From assembly GCA_963931635.1 (NCBI GenBank), contig OZ007034.1, positions 1,674,001 through 1,738,000 of the forward strand: a stretch of 64,000 bases of DNA, written 5' to 3'. A program made the translations under genes and the position numbers. Positions 52,808-61,890 of the stretch are shown here, piece by piece. The notes under the pieces were generated by a model. It did not search any database. It was not told the DNA's origin and saw only the letters and a list, made by a program, of their open reading frames with translations. The number at the start of each line of letters is the position of its first letter. The stretch's first letter is position 1. The stretch comes from Caccoplasma sp905210875. Its GTDB lineage: Bacteria > Bacteroidota > Bacteroidia > Bacteroidales > UBA11471.

Positions 52808-53630
52808 GTGGGAACGGCGGAGGCTGGCCGACGGAGTCGAAGTGGGCGTATTCTCTTCCTGGACGCATTTCCCCGGACTTACCCACTTTACGACCCTGCG
52901 GGGTGAGGCCGTGGCCGGAGACCCTTTCTCTTCGTTTAATCTGGGACGCCATTCGGGCGAGGCCTTTTCGCGCGTGATGCAGAATCGCGAACGCTTGTGT
53001 CGCGCTCTGTCGCTCCCCGCCGAGGCGCTTGTACAGCCCCGACAGGTACATGGCAATGAGGTGTTGCCGCTCTTGCCCGACTTTTTCGAATTCACCGAGG
53101 AGGAGCGCGTTGCTTTTCTCTCGCAGGCCGACGGACTGGTTACAGCACTGCCCGGCGTGTGTGTGGCTGTCTCGACCGCCGATTGTGTGCCGTTGCTCTT
53201 TTACGACCCCTGCCACGGCGTGGTAGGGGCATCGCATGCCGGTTGGCGGGGAACCGTGGGGCATATAGCCCGGCGCACGGTCGAGGTGATGCAGCGCTTT
53301 TATGGCAGTCGCCCCGGCGACATTCTGGCGGCTATTGGCCCTTCTATCGGGCCGGAGGCCTTTCAGGTGGGCGATGAAGTGGTGGCGGCTTTTACCGAGG
53401 CTTACAGTGCCCGTGATATTGTCTCTTCCCGGCGCGATGCCGACGGTCGATATCATATCGATTTATGGGCTGCCAATCGGGCCGATCTTGTTACTGTGGG
53501 CATTGCTCCTGTACATATTGTTGAGGCCGGTCTCTGTACTTATGAGCGGAATGATCTGTTTTTCTCTTCTCGACGAGCCGGTGGCAAACTTTTCGGCCGT
53601 TTCCTGTCGGGAATTTTCCGCAGCGAATAA
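52782..53630 (+). CDS. pgeF: Peptidoglycan editing factor / polyphenol-oxidase-fold purine nucleosidase
   Basis: The YfiH (DUF152) family protein has 282 residues from ATG 52782; ATG at 52773 and 52776 are equally possible. The zinc-binding His-Cys-His set is visible: QVHGNEV near 88, STADCVPLLF near 130 and ASHAGWRGTVG near 150. Family members have purine nucleoside phosphorylase or adenosine deaminase activity, and in E. coli PgeF guards against wrong muropeptide stems. It overlaps the obgE end in another frame by about 26 bases and shares its promoter. Confidence 0.88.
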   Translation: MTGTTTKSEWERRRLADGVEVGVFSSWTHFPGLTHFTTLRGEAVAGDPFSSFNLGRHSGEAFSRVMQNRERLCRALSLPAEALVQPRQVHGNEVLPLLPDFFEFTEEERVAFLSQADGLVTALPGVCVAVSTADCVPLLFYDPCHGVVGASHAGWRGTVGHIARRTVEVMQRFYGSRPGDILAAIGPSIGPEAFQVGDEVVAAFTEAYSARDIVSSRRDADGRYHIDLWAANRADLVTVGIAPVHIVEAGLCTYERNDLFFSSRRAGGKLFGRFLSGIFRSE

Positions 53631-53640
53631 GCTTTTGGTA

Positions 53641-53684
53641 TAAAGAGGAAGGGGCGACGGATATCCGTCGCCCCTTCCTCTTTA
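53641..53684. terminator. Perfect 44-bp palindrome between convergent genes
   Basis: Bases 53641-53684 are identical on both strands (centre between 53662 and 53663). It lies 10 bases after the pgeF stop and 22 bases beyond the stop of the convergent OmpH-like gene. T-rich sequence lies on both flanks (TTTA ... CTTT), so it probably ends both transcripts. Confidence 0.85.
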
Positions 53685-53706
53685 CTCTTTGTTGTAGAGT
53701 GTTTCC

Positions 53707-54303
53707 CTATTTTTGCTTGTTGGCGTATCTCTTGTTGAGCAGCTCTGTTACTTCGGGCGTGATGTTGTAGGCCGGTTTTATGTAGAGTACGCTGCTGTTG
53801 TTGAGGATGGCCTCGTAGCGACCATCCTTGTTGTACTCCTTGATGAAGTTGGTAATCGAGTCGGTTACCTGTATGAGCATTTTCTGTTGTTCTTGCAGCA
53901 ACTCGTTTTCGAGTTGTTGGGCATAAGCCTGCAATTCCTGTTGTTTTTTGAGTAATCGTTGCTGTTCCTGCTCAAAGCGTTCCTGAGAGAGGAATGCGTT
54001 GTTTTTTACTTTCCGTTCAAATTCGGCAACCTCTTTTTCCAGTTGACGGCCTTTCTCGTTTATGGTGGCACGGGCATTTTCCTGTCGGGTGAGCATCTGT
54101 TCATTGAGGTCTTTGGCCAGATTGTAGTTACTCAGTAAGGAATCGACTTCGACATAAGCTATGGGAAGATGTCCCGAAAAATCGACCGCTTGCACCTGCA
54201 CGTTGTTGGAGGCTGCGGCAGGAGCCGATGTCTGTTGCTGGCAACTCGATGAGCAGAGAAGAACTCCTGCTATGGCCGTTGAAAGCATGAAATATTTGTA
54301 CAT
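53707..54303 (-). CDS. OmpH/Skp-like lipoprotein
   Basis: From ATG 54303 the protein has 198 residues with a lipoprotein signal (VLLCSSSCQQQ, Cys near 21), a central long helical coiled coil rich in Gln, Glu and Leu (about 65-145) and the OmpH ends IAYVEVDSLLSNYNL and YIKPAYNITPEVTELLNKRY. Skp/OmpH proteins are trimeric periplasmic chaperones with coiled-coil tentacles for outer-membrane proteins; the lipid anchor is a Bacteroidota variant. It follows the small membrane protein gene on the same strand by 44 bases. Confidence 0.88.
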   Translation of the reverse strand: MYKYFMLSTAIAGVLLCSSSCQQQTSAPAAASNNVQVQAVDFSGHLPIAYVEVDSLLSNYNLAKDLNEQMLTRQENARATINEKGRQLEKEVAEFERKVKNNAFLSQERFEQEQQRLLKKQQELQAYAQQLENELLQEQQKMLIQVTDSITNFIKEYNKDGRYEAILNNSSVLYIKPAYNITPEVTELLNKRYANKQK

Positions 54304-54347
54304 CTTATAATTTAGTTTTTGGTGAATAATAAATTTTGGTTTCGGTT

Positions 54348-54545
54348 TTAGTGATGAAGACCTTTGGCTCTGCGTTCGGCAAAATCGGTCGATACGGCAC
54401 ACGTTATACCCCTTTTTTTCATTTCGGGATTGTCTCCGATGTGTGTCTTTGGAAAGTGACCACCCTTGACAAAAAAAATCTTTATGCCCAGTAACAATAC
54501 GGCAAAGGCCACAATTATTATGGAAAGAAGAATGACTTTTACCAT
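54348..54545 (-). CDS. Small conserved membrane protein (65 aa)
   Basis: The 65-residue protein has one N-terminal membrane helix (about 4-26, VILLSIIIVAFAVLLLGIKIF) and a soluble tail with THIGDNPEMKKRGITCAVSTDF. This helix-plus-HIG...RGI.C pattern is familiar from Bacteroidales hypothetical proteins, but the function is unknown. It lies upstream of the OmpH-like gene on the same strand and shares its transcript. Confidence 0.75.
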   Translation of the reverse strand: MVKVILLSIIIVAFAVLLLGIKIFFVKGGHFPKTHIGDNPEMKKRGITCAVSTDFAERRAKGLHH

Positions 54546-54553
54546 TTAATCGC

Positions 54554-54573
54554 TATATTTGTATGCAAATATA
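54554..54573. promoter_or_regulatory. Head-to-head -7 promoter elements
   Basis: TATATTTG (54554-54561) on the plus strand and TATATTTG on the minus strand (54573-54566) face each other across four bases. The plus copy could serve pepD (ATG 54695) and the minus copy the small membrane protein (ATG 54545), so the two promoters would overlap. Confidence 0.55.
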
Positions 54574-54694
54574 AAGAAGAAACAGAGACTTGGTACTTTT
54601 TGTCGGCCAATTTGGAGGTTTATATTAATTTATAAAACTTTTTAACAGATATGGACTTCTGAGGTGCCAGTTTGTCTCACAAATTAGAATAACT

Positions 54695-56149
54695 ATGAAA
54701 ATCAAAGATTTGAAACCGCAACTGATTTGGCGTTATTTCGATGAGATAACCCAGGTGCCTCGTCCCTCTAAAAAAGAAGAAAAGATAAGAGCTTATCTGC
54801 TTGATTTTGCCGATAAACATCATTTGGCTGCACGCACCGATGCCATAGGTAACGTGCTTATTTCCAAACCGGCCACACCTGGTTGTGAAGGAAAACCCGG
54901 TGTTGTCTTGCAATCGCACATGGATATGGTGTGTGAGAAAAATGCCGATGTGGCTCATGATTTTGAAAAAGACCCTATCGAAACCTATATTGATGGTGAG
55001 TGGGTAAGAGCCCGTGGTACGACACTGGGGGCCGACAATGGTATAGGTATGGCTGCAGCTTTGGCCGTGCTGGCTTCTGACGATTTGGTGCACCCGGCCA
55101 TTGAAGCTCTCTTTACGGTTGATGAAGAGACCGGTCTTACCGGAGCCTTTAATATGGAAGAGGGTTTCATTACCGGAAAATATCTGCTCAATCTTGATTC
55201 TGAAGATGAGGCCGAAGTATTTATCGGTTGCGCCGGGGGCATCGACACGACATCGACATTTACCTACACGGCTGTTCCTTTCCCCGCCGGTCATGTAGCG
55301 TTGCGCATCTCGGTGTCGAAGCTGCAAGGTGGACACTCCGGTAGCGATATAAACGCAGGCAGGGGAAATGCCAATAAGATACTTTCTCGTTTCCTGTGCA
55401 GTTGTCTGGCCAAATACGATATGCAGTTGTGTGCCATCGACGGTGGTAACCTGCGGAATGCCATTCCCCGTGAGGCTTGGGCAATAATTGCCGTGCCGGC
55501 TGATAGTAAAGAGGCTGTGCGTGTCGATTTGAACATCTTCCAGTCTGTCGTTGAGTCGGAGCTGGCCGATACCGATCCTGCCGTGACGGTTGCCTTGTCG
55601 TCGTGCGACGCACCTGCCGAATGCATCGACAAAAAGACTGCTGTTGCCTTGCTGCGCGCACTCTATGCCTGCCCTCACGGTGTGATAGGCATGAGCCGCG
55701 ATATGCCCGGTCTGGTGGAGACGTCGACCAATTTGGCATCGGTGAAGATGAAAGAGAATCACACGATAGTCGTAGCTACCAGTCAGCGCAGTTCGGTTGA
55801 GTCGCTCAAAAGAGACATTGCCGGTCAGGTCGAGAATCTCTTTGCCCTGGCAGGAGCTGTACCTACCCATAGCGACGGCTATCCCGGCTGGAAACCCAAT
55901 CTCAAATCGCTGCTGCTCGATGTTGCCGTAAAGGCCTATGAAGAGCTGTATGGCATCACTCCTGCCGTAAAGGCCATACATGCCGGTCTTGAATGTGGAT
56001 TGTTCCTGACCAAGAACCCCGACTTGCACATGATTTCATTTGGCCCTACGTTGCGCGGTGTACACTCTCCCGATGAGAAGATGCACATTCCCGCAGTGGA
56101 GAAATTCTGGAATCACCTGACGCTGATTCTGAAAAAACTGGCTCAGTAA
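54695..56149 (+). CDS. pepD: Aminoacyl-histidine dipeptidase (PepD/M20 family)
   Basis: The 484-residue M20C metallopeptidase hydrolyses Xaa-His and other dipeptides in the cytoplasm. Zinc ligands and catalytic residues are visible: QSHMDMVCEKN near 76, GTTLGADNGIGMA near 109, DEETGLTGAFNM near 145, LDSEDEAEVFIGCAGG near 168, and the C-terminal IHAGLECGLF near 430. Length matches E. coli PepD (485). It is monocistronic and followed by a strong terminator. Confidence 0.96.
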   Translation: MKIKDLKPQLIWRYFDEITQVPRPSKKEEKIRAYLLDFADKHHLAARTDAIGNVLISKPATPGCEGKPGVVLQSHMDMVCEKNADVAHDFEKDPIETYIDGEWVRARGTTLGADNGIGMAAALAVLASDDLVHPAIEALFTVDEETGLTGAFNMEEGFITGKYLLNLDSEDEAEVFIGCAGGIDTTSTFTYTAVPFPAGHVALRISVSKLQGGHSGSDINAGRGNANKILSRFLCSCLAKYDMQLCAIDGGNLRNAIPREAWAIIAVPADSKEAVRVDLNIFQSVVESELADTDPAVTVALSSCDAPAECIDKKTAVALLRALYACPHGVIGMSRDMPGLVETSTNLASVKMKENHTIVVATSQRSSVESLKRDIAGQVENLFALAGAVPTHSDGYPGWKPNLKSLLLDVAVKAYEELYGITPAVKAIHAGLECGLFLTKNPDLHMISFGPTLRGVHSPDEKMHIPAVEKFWNHLTLILKKLAQ

Positions 56150-56182
56150 TTTTGGGGTTGCAGAAAGACCTGTATCGATAAA

Positions 56183-56224
56183 AGAAGAGCGAAATCCGAT
56201 TATCGGATTTCGCTCTTCTTTTTT
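56183..56224 (+). terminator. Intrinsic terminator of pepD
   Basis: An 18-bp perfect stem (56183-56200 with 56202-56219, centre near 56201) is followed by T residues to 56224, 33 bases after the stop. Confidence 0.9.
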
Positions 56225-56290
56225 AGGTCAACGGTAAACGTCGCGACTCATGGTCGGTATGGCACGAATTGTGATGGCTCCACTTCCGGT

Positions 56291-57730
56291 TTATTTTATC
56301 TTCTTCCCGTTGAACGTGGCATTCTTTACCTGCTCCCAGACGACGGCATCGCCTCTTTGGGGAATGATGTCGACATTCTCCATGACGACATTTTCCGACT
56401 GGCGAATGATGGCTCCGGTTGTGCAGTCCGAGATATAGATGTTTTTCAGCTTAATATTTTTTACGGGCATTTCAGGCAGTCCGTTGAAGAGCATGGCGCA
56501 GCGTCCGCCGATGGCTTTCACGTTGGCTATATATATGTTGCGGAATTGAGGAGTGCCCTCGTCGACGGCGACCGGACGGTTGTCTTTGTTCTTGACACCG
56601 TAGTAAAGGTCGAAGAGAATATTCTCGTTGGCAATATCAAACATGTTGATGTTGTGGCAGTAGATGTTCTCCACTACACCGCCGCGGCCCCGGGTGCTTT
56701 TGAAGCGGATACCCACGTCGGTGCCGATAAAGGTGCAGTTGTCGATGAAGATGTTCTTTACGCCACCCGACATTTCGCTGCCCACGACAAAGCCGCCGTG
56801 TCCGTGATACACCACATTGTTGCGGGCGATTACATTCTGGCAGGGCCAGCCCCGTTCGCGTCCGGCCTTGTCTTTGCCCGATTTGAGGCAGATGGCATCG
56901 TCGCCCGCATCGAAGGTGCAGTCGTAGATGACTACCCGGTCGCATGACTCCACATCGAGGGCGTCGCCGTTTTGCGAATACCACGGGTTGATGACCGAAA
57001 CCTCGTGTATGGTGAGGTCTTCGCAGTGAATGGGGTGAATGCACCATGCCGGTGAGTTGCGGAAGGTAATGCCTTGCAGCAGTACGCGTCGACATTCGAA
57101 GAGCCGTACCATGTTGGGGCGGCCTTCGCCCTCCATGGCGGCTTGGCTTGGATACCATACGTCGCCAGCCTCGTTGACGACACCTCCCGAGGCAACCCGT
57201 TCTTTCCACTGTCCGGCTGTGAGTTTATTGCGTTTTACCATGCGCCAGGTGTCGCCGTTGCCGTCGAAGATGCCGTGCCCGGTGATGGCTATATCGTCAG
57301 CGTGGTCGGCATAGATGGGCGAGAGCGACAGCTCTCCTTTTCGGGCCCCCTCGCGCTTGTATAGGCTGTGGTCTTCGGCGAAGAGTACAAAGGCGTTTCT
57401 TTCGGTATGGAGGTCTACACCGCTTTGCAGGCAGATGGGGCCGGTAATCCAGTAGCCTGCCGGAATTATAACCGTACCGCCACCCTTGCGGCTCACGGTG
57501 GCGATGGCATTGTTTATGGCTTCGGTATTCAGCGTCTTGCCGTCGGGTACGGCTCCGAATTCGGTTATCGACACAATGTGTCGGGCGAAACGGGGTTGCT
57601 CTACCTTTTTCATCTCAAAAGGTAAGCCTTCATAGACCGATTCCGGCAAGGCATTGCCCGGTTGGGCATGAAGCGGCCCTGCCACACAGGCTGTGAGCAG
57701 AACGATGATTTTCAATAGTTGTCTTTTCAT
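56291..57730 (-). CDS. Secreted GH28 family glycoside hydrolase (polygalacturonase-like)
   Basis: The 479-residue protein has a signal peptide (about 1-22, ending LHAQ) and a right-handed parallel beta-helix. The GH28 motifs are NGDALDVESC near 262, FDAGDDAICLKSG near 278, GHGGFVVGSE near 312 and RFKSTRGRGG near 348, which correspond to the family's Asn-Asp, Asp-Asp, Gly-His-Gly and Arg-Ile-Lys sites. It probably cleaves pectic galacturonans or rhamnogalacturonan in the periplasm. No sus-type genes are adjacent. It is divergent from the thr operon. Confidence 0.93.
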   Translation of the reverse strand: MKRQLLKIIVLLTACVAGPLHAQPGNALPESVYEGLPFEMKKVEQPRFARHIVSITEFGAVPDGKTLNTEAINNAIATVSRKGGGTVIIPAGYWITGPICLQSGVDLHTERNAFVLFAEDHSLYKREGARKGELSLSPIYADHADDIAITGHGIFDGNGDTWRMVKRNKLTAGQWKERVASGGVVNEAGDVWYPSQAAMEGEGRPNMVRLFECRRVLLQGITFRNSPAWCIHPIHCEDLTIHEVSVINPWYSQNGDALDVESCDRVVIYDCTFDAGDDAICLKSGKDKAGRERGWPCQNVIARNNVVYHGHGGFVVGSEMSGGVKNIFIDNCTFIGTDVGIRFKSTRGRGGVVENIYCHNINMFDIANENILFDLYYGVKNKDNRPVAVDEGTPQFRNIYIANVKAIGGRCAMLFNGLPEMPVKNIKLKNIYISDCTTGAIIRQSENVVMENVDIIPQRGDAVVWEQVKNATFNGKKIK

Positions 57731-58022
57731 TCTATGAAATAAGATTTTGGGTGAAAGAATTATCAGAGATGTTGTCGTGTAACCGATATGTCAAGATTTT
57801 TTATGATTGACTTATCATTGTTGTTCAAAGGTAGTTATAAAATTGGCACTGTCCAAGAGTCGGTTTTGTTTTTCTCATGAGAAAGGAGCAGGGGAGAGAT
57901 AATGTGCAGGGAATTTTCATAAAATGCAGGCTTTGCAATGGAAAAAATAAAAAAACGTAGGAGTTTTGAGATATTTTGCGTAATATTGCCGTCGAAAACA
58001 AAATTTATATAATCTGATAAAT
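57731..58022. other. Divergent intergenic region before the threonine operon
   Basis: This 292-base AT-rich gap holds a short palindrome (TTTCTCATGAGAAA near 57871-57884) and a -7-like TAATATTG at 57981-57988 that could start the threonine leader transcript. I see no ORF of coding character. Confidence 0.4.
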
Positions 58023-58070
58023 ATGTACACCCGGAACATAACAACTCATTTTACGATGACAACCCCTTAG
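58023..58070 (+). CDS. thrL: Candidate threonine-operon leader peptide (15 aa)
   Basis: ATG at 58023 opens a 15-codon frame, MYTRNITTHFTMTTP, ending with TAG at 58068. Six of fifteen residues are Thr and one is Ile. E. coli thrL also encodes a short Thr/Ile-rich peptide that senses charged tRNA levels. It lies 156 bases upstream of the thrA start, on the same strand and with no other gene between. A GC hairpin overlaps its last codons and stop. The codon content is the evidence; the family is too short for homology. Confidence 0.6.
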   Translation: MYTRNITTHFTMTTP

Positions 58071-58137
58071 GGGGTCAGTTATTATTTTCCGTGTATCTTT
58101 TTGTATCGTTCTATGTAGGACGAGTATTTCTGTTTTT
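58063..58137 (+). promoter_or_regulatory. Candidate threonine attenuator
   Basis: A 5-bp GC stem (ACCCC with GGGGT, loop TTAG) overlaps the leader's last codons at about 58063-58075. Further on, a 7-bp stem with one G.U (58106-58112 with 58117-58123) is followed by a U-rich tract (TATTTCTGTTTTT, about 58125-58137), as in a terminator. A second 6-bp hairpin lies at 58185-58200. A ribosome stalled on the Thr codons would block the first stem. The exact switching pairs are not certain. Confidence 0.4.
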
Positions 58138-58226
58138 CCCTATTGTAGTTTCTTTTAAAACAAAGTTCTGGCAGGGAATGGTCGGCAAGATCATTCTTGC
58201 GGAACATGAAACATCTATATATCTCT

Positions 58227-60662
58227 ATGAAAGTTTTGAAATTCGGAGGGACCTCAGTCGGGTCTGTCAAGAGTTTGAAAAATGTAAAGCAGATCGTGGA
58301 ATCCTGCCAGGAACCGGTCATTGTAGTTGTATCGGCATTGGGCGGAATTACCGATAAATTGCTGGAAACAGCGCGAGAGGCAGCCTCTGGTTCGCTCGAT
58401 TATCAAGATAATATGCGGGAAATCATAGCCCGTCACCACGATATCATAGCCGGAGTGGTTCCGGAGGAACGTCGGGAGGAGGTCCTTGACCAGACCGATA
58501 TTCTTCTTGATGAGTTGTCCAATATTTATAAAGGAGTGTCGCTTATAGGAGACCTTTCGTCCAAGACGCAGAATATTATTGTGAGCTATGGCGAACGGCT
58601 CTCGTCGTTTATCATCAGCCGCATCATTGATGGGGCAGTACATTACGATTCGCGTACATTTATCAAGACCGAGGCCCAGTTTGAGAAAAACATTGTCGAC
58701 TTTGAGAAGACCAATGCGCTCATTCGCGAGACATTCGACCAATTGCCGCAGGTGGCATTGATACCGGGTTTCATATCGTCAGACAGTCATACCGGCGAAG
58801 TCACCAATCTGGGACGGGGAGGCTCCGACTATACCGCCGCCATCGTGGCAGCTGCTCTTGACGCTTCTCGTCTTGAAATATGGACCGATGTCGATGGTTT
58901 CATGACGGCCGACCCCCGGGTAATCAACAATACCTATGTTATCGAAAGACTCTCTTTCACCGAAGCCATGGAGTTGTGCAATTTCGGCGCAAAGGTTATC
59001 TATCCTCCCACGATATATCCGGTATATCACAGGAACATACCCATAGTCATCAAAAACACGTTCAACCCGCAGGCTCCCGGTACCCTTATTACAGAAGATT
59101 CTCACTCGACCGACGGTAAGGCCATTAAGGGTATATCGTCGATAAACGATACCTGCCTTATCACCGTATCGGGTTTGGGTATGGTAGGTGTTATTGGCGT
59201 CAATCACCGCATATTCAAGGCATTGGCACAGTCGGGTATCAGCGTGTTCCTGGTATCTCAGGCTGCCTCTGAGAATAATACCTCCATAGCCGTGCGCAAT
59301 GCCGATGCCGACAAGGCGATAGCTGTCCTCGACAAGGAATTTGCCCACGAAATAGAGATGGGCGAGATGAGTCCCGCCTTTGCCGAGCGTGACTTGGCTA
59401 CTGTTGCCATCGTGGGTGAGAATATGAAGCATACCCCGGGTATAGCCGGAAAACTTTTCAATACGTTGGGTCGGAACGGTATTAACGTGATAGCTTGTGC
59501 CCAGGGTGCCAGTGAGACCAACATTTCGTTTGTCATCGAGTTGGGCAGTCTACGTAAGGCTCTGAACGTGATACACGACTCTTTCTTCCTGTCCGATACG
59601 CAAGTACTCAATGTCTTTATCGCCGGTATTGGGCAGGTGGGGAGCAATCTGCTCGAACAGATACGCAGCCAGCAACCTCGGCTTCTTAAAGAAAAGTCAT
59701 TGCGTATCAATATTGTCGGGCTCTCCAACTCGAGACAGTCGGTATTCTGTCGCGAAGGCATTTCCCTCGACAATTACGAGGAGACATTGAAGAATTCTTC
59801 TGTGAAGAGTTCTCCCGAAGAGATACGCGACTCGATTATCAAGATGAACATCTTCAATTCGGTCTTTGTCGACTGCACGGCTAGTGCCGAGATTGCAGCC
59901 ATTTATCAGCAACTGCTCGATCATAATGTGTCGGTGGTGGCTGCCAATAAGATAGCAGCCTCGTCGGATTACGAAAATTATGCTCTGTTGAAACAGACTG
60001 CCCGTCGTCGCGATGTCAAGTTCCTCTTTGAGACTAACGTTGGTGCGGGTTTGCCCATTATTAATACCATCAATAGCTTGATAAACAGTGGCGACACCAT
60101 ACTTCGCATTGAGGCTGTTGTGTCGGGTACCCTCAATTATATCTTTAATGTATTGAGCGAAGATGTGCCGTTGAGTCGGGCCATACGCATGGCCCAAGAG
60201 GCTGGTTACAGTGAGCCCGACCCGCGTATTGATTTGAGTGGACAAGACGTGTTGCGTAAGTTGGTTATCCTTGCGCGCGAAGCCGGATATCGTATCGAGC
60301 AGTCCGATGTAGAAAAAAATCTGTTTATTCCCGATAAATATTTTGAGGGTTCATTGGAGAATTTCTGGAAAGAAATACCCGAACTCGATGCCGAATTTGA
60401 GCAAAGGCGTCGCGAGGTGGCTGCACAAGGGAAACGCTTCCGTTTTGTCGCCTCACTGGCCAACGGCAAGGCCCGTGTCGGATTGCAGGGCGTGGGTCGT
60501 GAGCACCCCTTCTACGAATTGGAGGGCAGTAACAACGTCATACTCATTACAACCGACCGTTATAACGAATACCCGATGATTATCAAGGGATATGGAGCCG
60601 GAGCTCCCGTTACGGCGGCCGGTGTGTTTGCCGACATCATAGGAATAGCCAACATACGATAA
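58227..60662 (+). CDS. thrA: Bifunctional aspartokinase/homoserine dehydrogenase I
   Basis: From ATG 58227 (MKVLKFGGTSVG) the enzyme has 811 residues, like E. coli ThrA (820). It catalyses the first and third steps of threonine and methionine synthesis. The kinase part (about 1-290) shows KFGGTSVGSV, GRGGSDYTAAIVAAAL near 208 and WTDVDGFMTADPR near 228. Two ACT-type regulatory regions (about 315-455) follow. The dehydrogenase part shows FIAGIGQVGSNLLEQI near 468, VVAANKIA near 571 and YSEPDPRIDLSGQDVLRKL near 666. The in-frame Met at 58197 is less likely. Confidence 0.96.
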   Translation: MKVLKFGGTSVGSVKSLKNVKQIVESCQEPVIVVVSALGGITDKLLETAREAASGSLDYQDNMREIIARHHDIIAGVVPEERREEVLDQTDILLDELSNIYKGVSLIGDLSSKTQNIIVSYGERLSSFIISRIIDGAVHYDSRTFIKTEAQFEKNIVDFEKTNALIRETFDQLPQVALIPGFISSDSHTGEVTNLGRGGSDYTAAIVAAALDASRLEIWTDVDGFMTADPRVINNTYVIERLSFTEAMELCNFGAKVIYPPTIYPVYHRNIPIVIKNTFNPQAPGTLITEDSHSTDGKAIKGISSINDTCLITVSGLGMVGVIGVNHRIFKALAQSGISVFLVSQAASENNTSIAVRNADADKAIAVLDKEFAHEIEMGEMSPAFAERDLATVAIVGENMKHTPGIAGKLFNTLGRNGINVIACAQGASETNISFVIELGSLRKALNVIHDSFFLSDTQVLNVFIAGIGQVGSNLLEQIRSQQPRLLKEKSLRINIVGLSNSRQSVFCREGISLDNYEETLKNSSVKSSPEEIRDSIIKMNIFNSVFVDCTASAEIAAIYQQLLDHNVSVVAANKIAASSDYENYALLKQTARRRDVKFLFETNVGAGLPIINTINSLINSGDTILRIEAVVSGTLNYIFNVLSEDVPLSRAIRMAQEAGYSEPDPRIDLSGQDVLRKLVILAREAGYRIEQSDVEKNLFIPDKYFEGSLENFWKEIPELDAEFEQRRREVAAQGKRFRFVASLANGKARVGLQGVGREHPFYELEGSNNVILITTDRYNEYPMIIKGYGAGAPVTAAGVFADIIGIANIR

Positions 60663-60672
60663 TCTCAACAGT

Positions 60673-61890
60673 ATGAAATATATTATCATTTTGGGCGACG
60701 GCATGGCCGACGAGCCCATCGCTTCACTGGGTGGACGCACTCCCTTGCAGGCGGCCGATACGCCGGCCATGGACTGGCTTGCCGCTCACGGCCGTTGCGG
60801 GCGGCTGCATACGGTACCTGACGGCTTTGAACCCGGCAGTGAAATTGCCAATATGGCTATTCTGGGGTATGACCTCCCGACGGTTTTCGAGGGACGCGGT
60901 TCGCTCGAAGCTGCCAGCATGGGAGTTGACATTCTTCCCGACGAGATGGCCATGCGATGCAATCTTATTTGTATCGAAGATGGTAGAATAAAGAACCATT
61001 CGGCCGGACACATTACGAATGAAGAGGCTCATGCCCTTATCGAATATCTCCAGCAGGAGTTGGGCGACGAGACTGTGCATTTTTATCCCGGCGTTTCGTA
61101 CCGCCATCTGCTTAAAATCAAAGATGGCGACAAGCGTCTGCACTGTACTCCGCCGCACGATGTGCCGGGAGCCCCGTTTAGAGATGTTCTTGTGCGACCT
61201 CTGCACTCCGACGCCTCCGCTACGGCATATCTGCTCAATCGGCTTATCTTGCGTTCTCAGGAAATATTGCCGCTTCATCCGGTAAATATACGTCGTAGGG
61301 AGCAAGGCAAGGACATGGCCAACAGCATCTGGCCCTGGTCGCCCGGATACAAGCCCCGCATGGAGCCTCTGTCTGTACATTATGGAATTAAAAAAGGAGC
61401 CGTCATTTCGGCTGTCGATCTTATCAAAGGTATCGGGGTCTATGCCGGGCTGCGATCCATTGATGTGCCCGGGGCTACTGGACTCTACGACACCAATTAC
61501 GAAGGAAAGGTGGCGGCTGCCATTGAGGCCTTGAAGACCGACGATTTTGTCTATCTGCATATTGAAGCAAGTGATGAGGCAGGTCACGAAGGCGATGCCC
61601 AGTTGAAAAAGACGACGGTCGAATATCTCGATCGTCGGGTGCTGCGTCCACTGCTCGATGCCGCAGAGAGTTTCGGTGAGCCCCTCACCATTGCGCTCTT
61701 GCCCGACCACCCGACCCCTTGTCGGCTGAAAACACACACCAACGCACCGATACCTTTTGTCATATACAAGCCCGGAGAGACTCCCGATGCCGTACAGGTA
61801 TATGACGAGGAGAGCGTGACCGAAGGCTATTATGGAACACTCTCGGGTGATGCGTTTATCCGTGCCTTTTTTGCAGAGCCCGATTCATAA
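60673..61890 (+). CDS. ApgM-family phosphoglycerate-mutase-like protein, probable homoserine kinase
   Basis: The 405-residue protein belongs to the archaeal-type cofactor-independent phosphoglycerate mutase family (alkaline-phosphatase fold): ILGDGMADEPIASLGGRTPL near 6-25 with the metal-binding Asp-Gly, EGRGSLEAASMG near 73, YLHIEASDEAGHEGD near 294 and LLPDHPTPCRLKTHT near 341. It lies 10 bases after thrA and upstream of thrC, and no thrB is visible. Proteins of this type replace homoserine kinase in Bacteroides, so phosphorylation of homoserine is the likely role. Annotation as glycolytic mutase would probably be wrong. Confidence 0.85.
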   Translation: MKYIIILGDGMADEPIASLGGRTPLQAADTPAMDWLAAHGRCGRLHTVPDGFEPGSEIANMAILGYDLPTVFEGRGSLEAASMGVDILPDEMAMRCNLICIEDGRIKNHSAGHITNEEAHALIEYLQQELGDETVHFYPGVSYRHLLKIKDGDKRLHCTPPHDVPGAPFRDVLVRPLHSDASATAYLLNRLILRSQEILPLHPVNIRRREQGKDMANSIWPWSPGYKPRMEPLSVHYGIKKGAVISAVDLIKGIGVYAGLRSIDVPGATGLYDTNYEGKVAAAIEALKTDDFVYLHIEASDEAGHEGDAQLKKTTVEYLDRRVLRPLLDAAESFGEPLTIALLPDHPTPCRLKTHTNAPIPFVIYKPGETPDAVQVYDEESVTEGYYGTLSGDAFIRAFFAEPDS

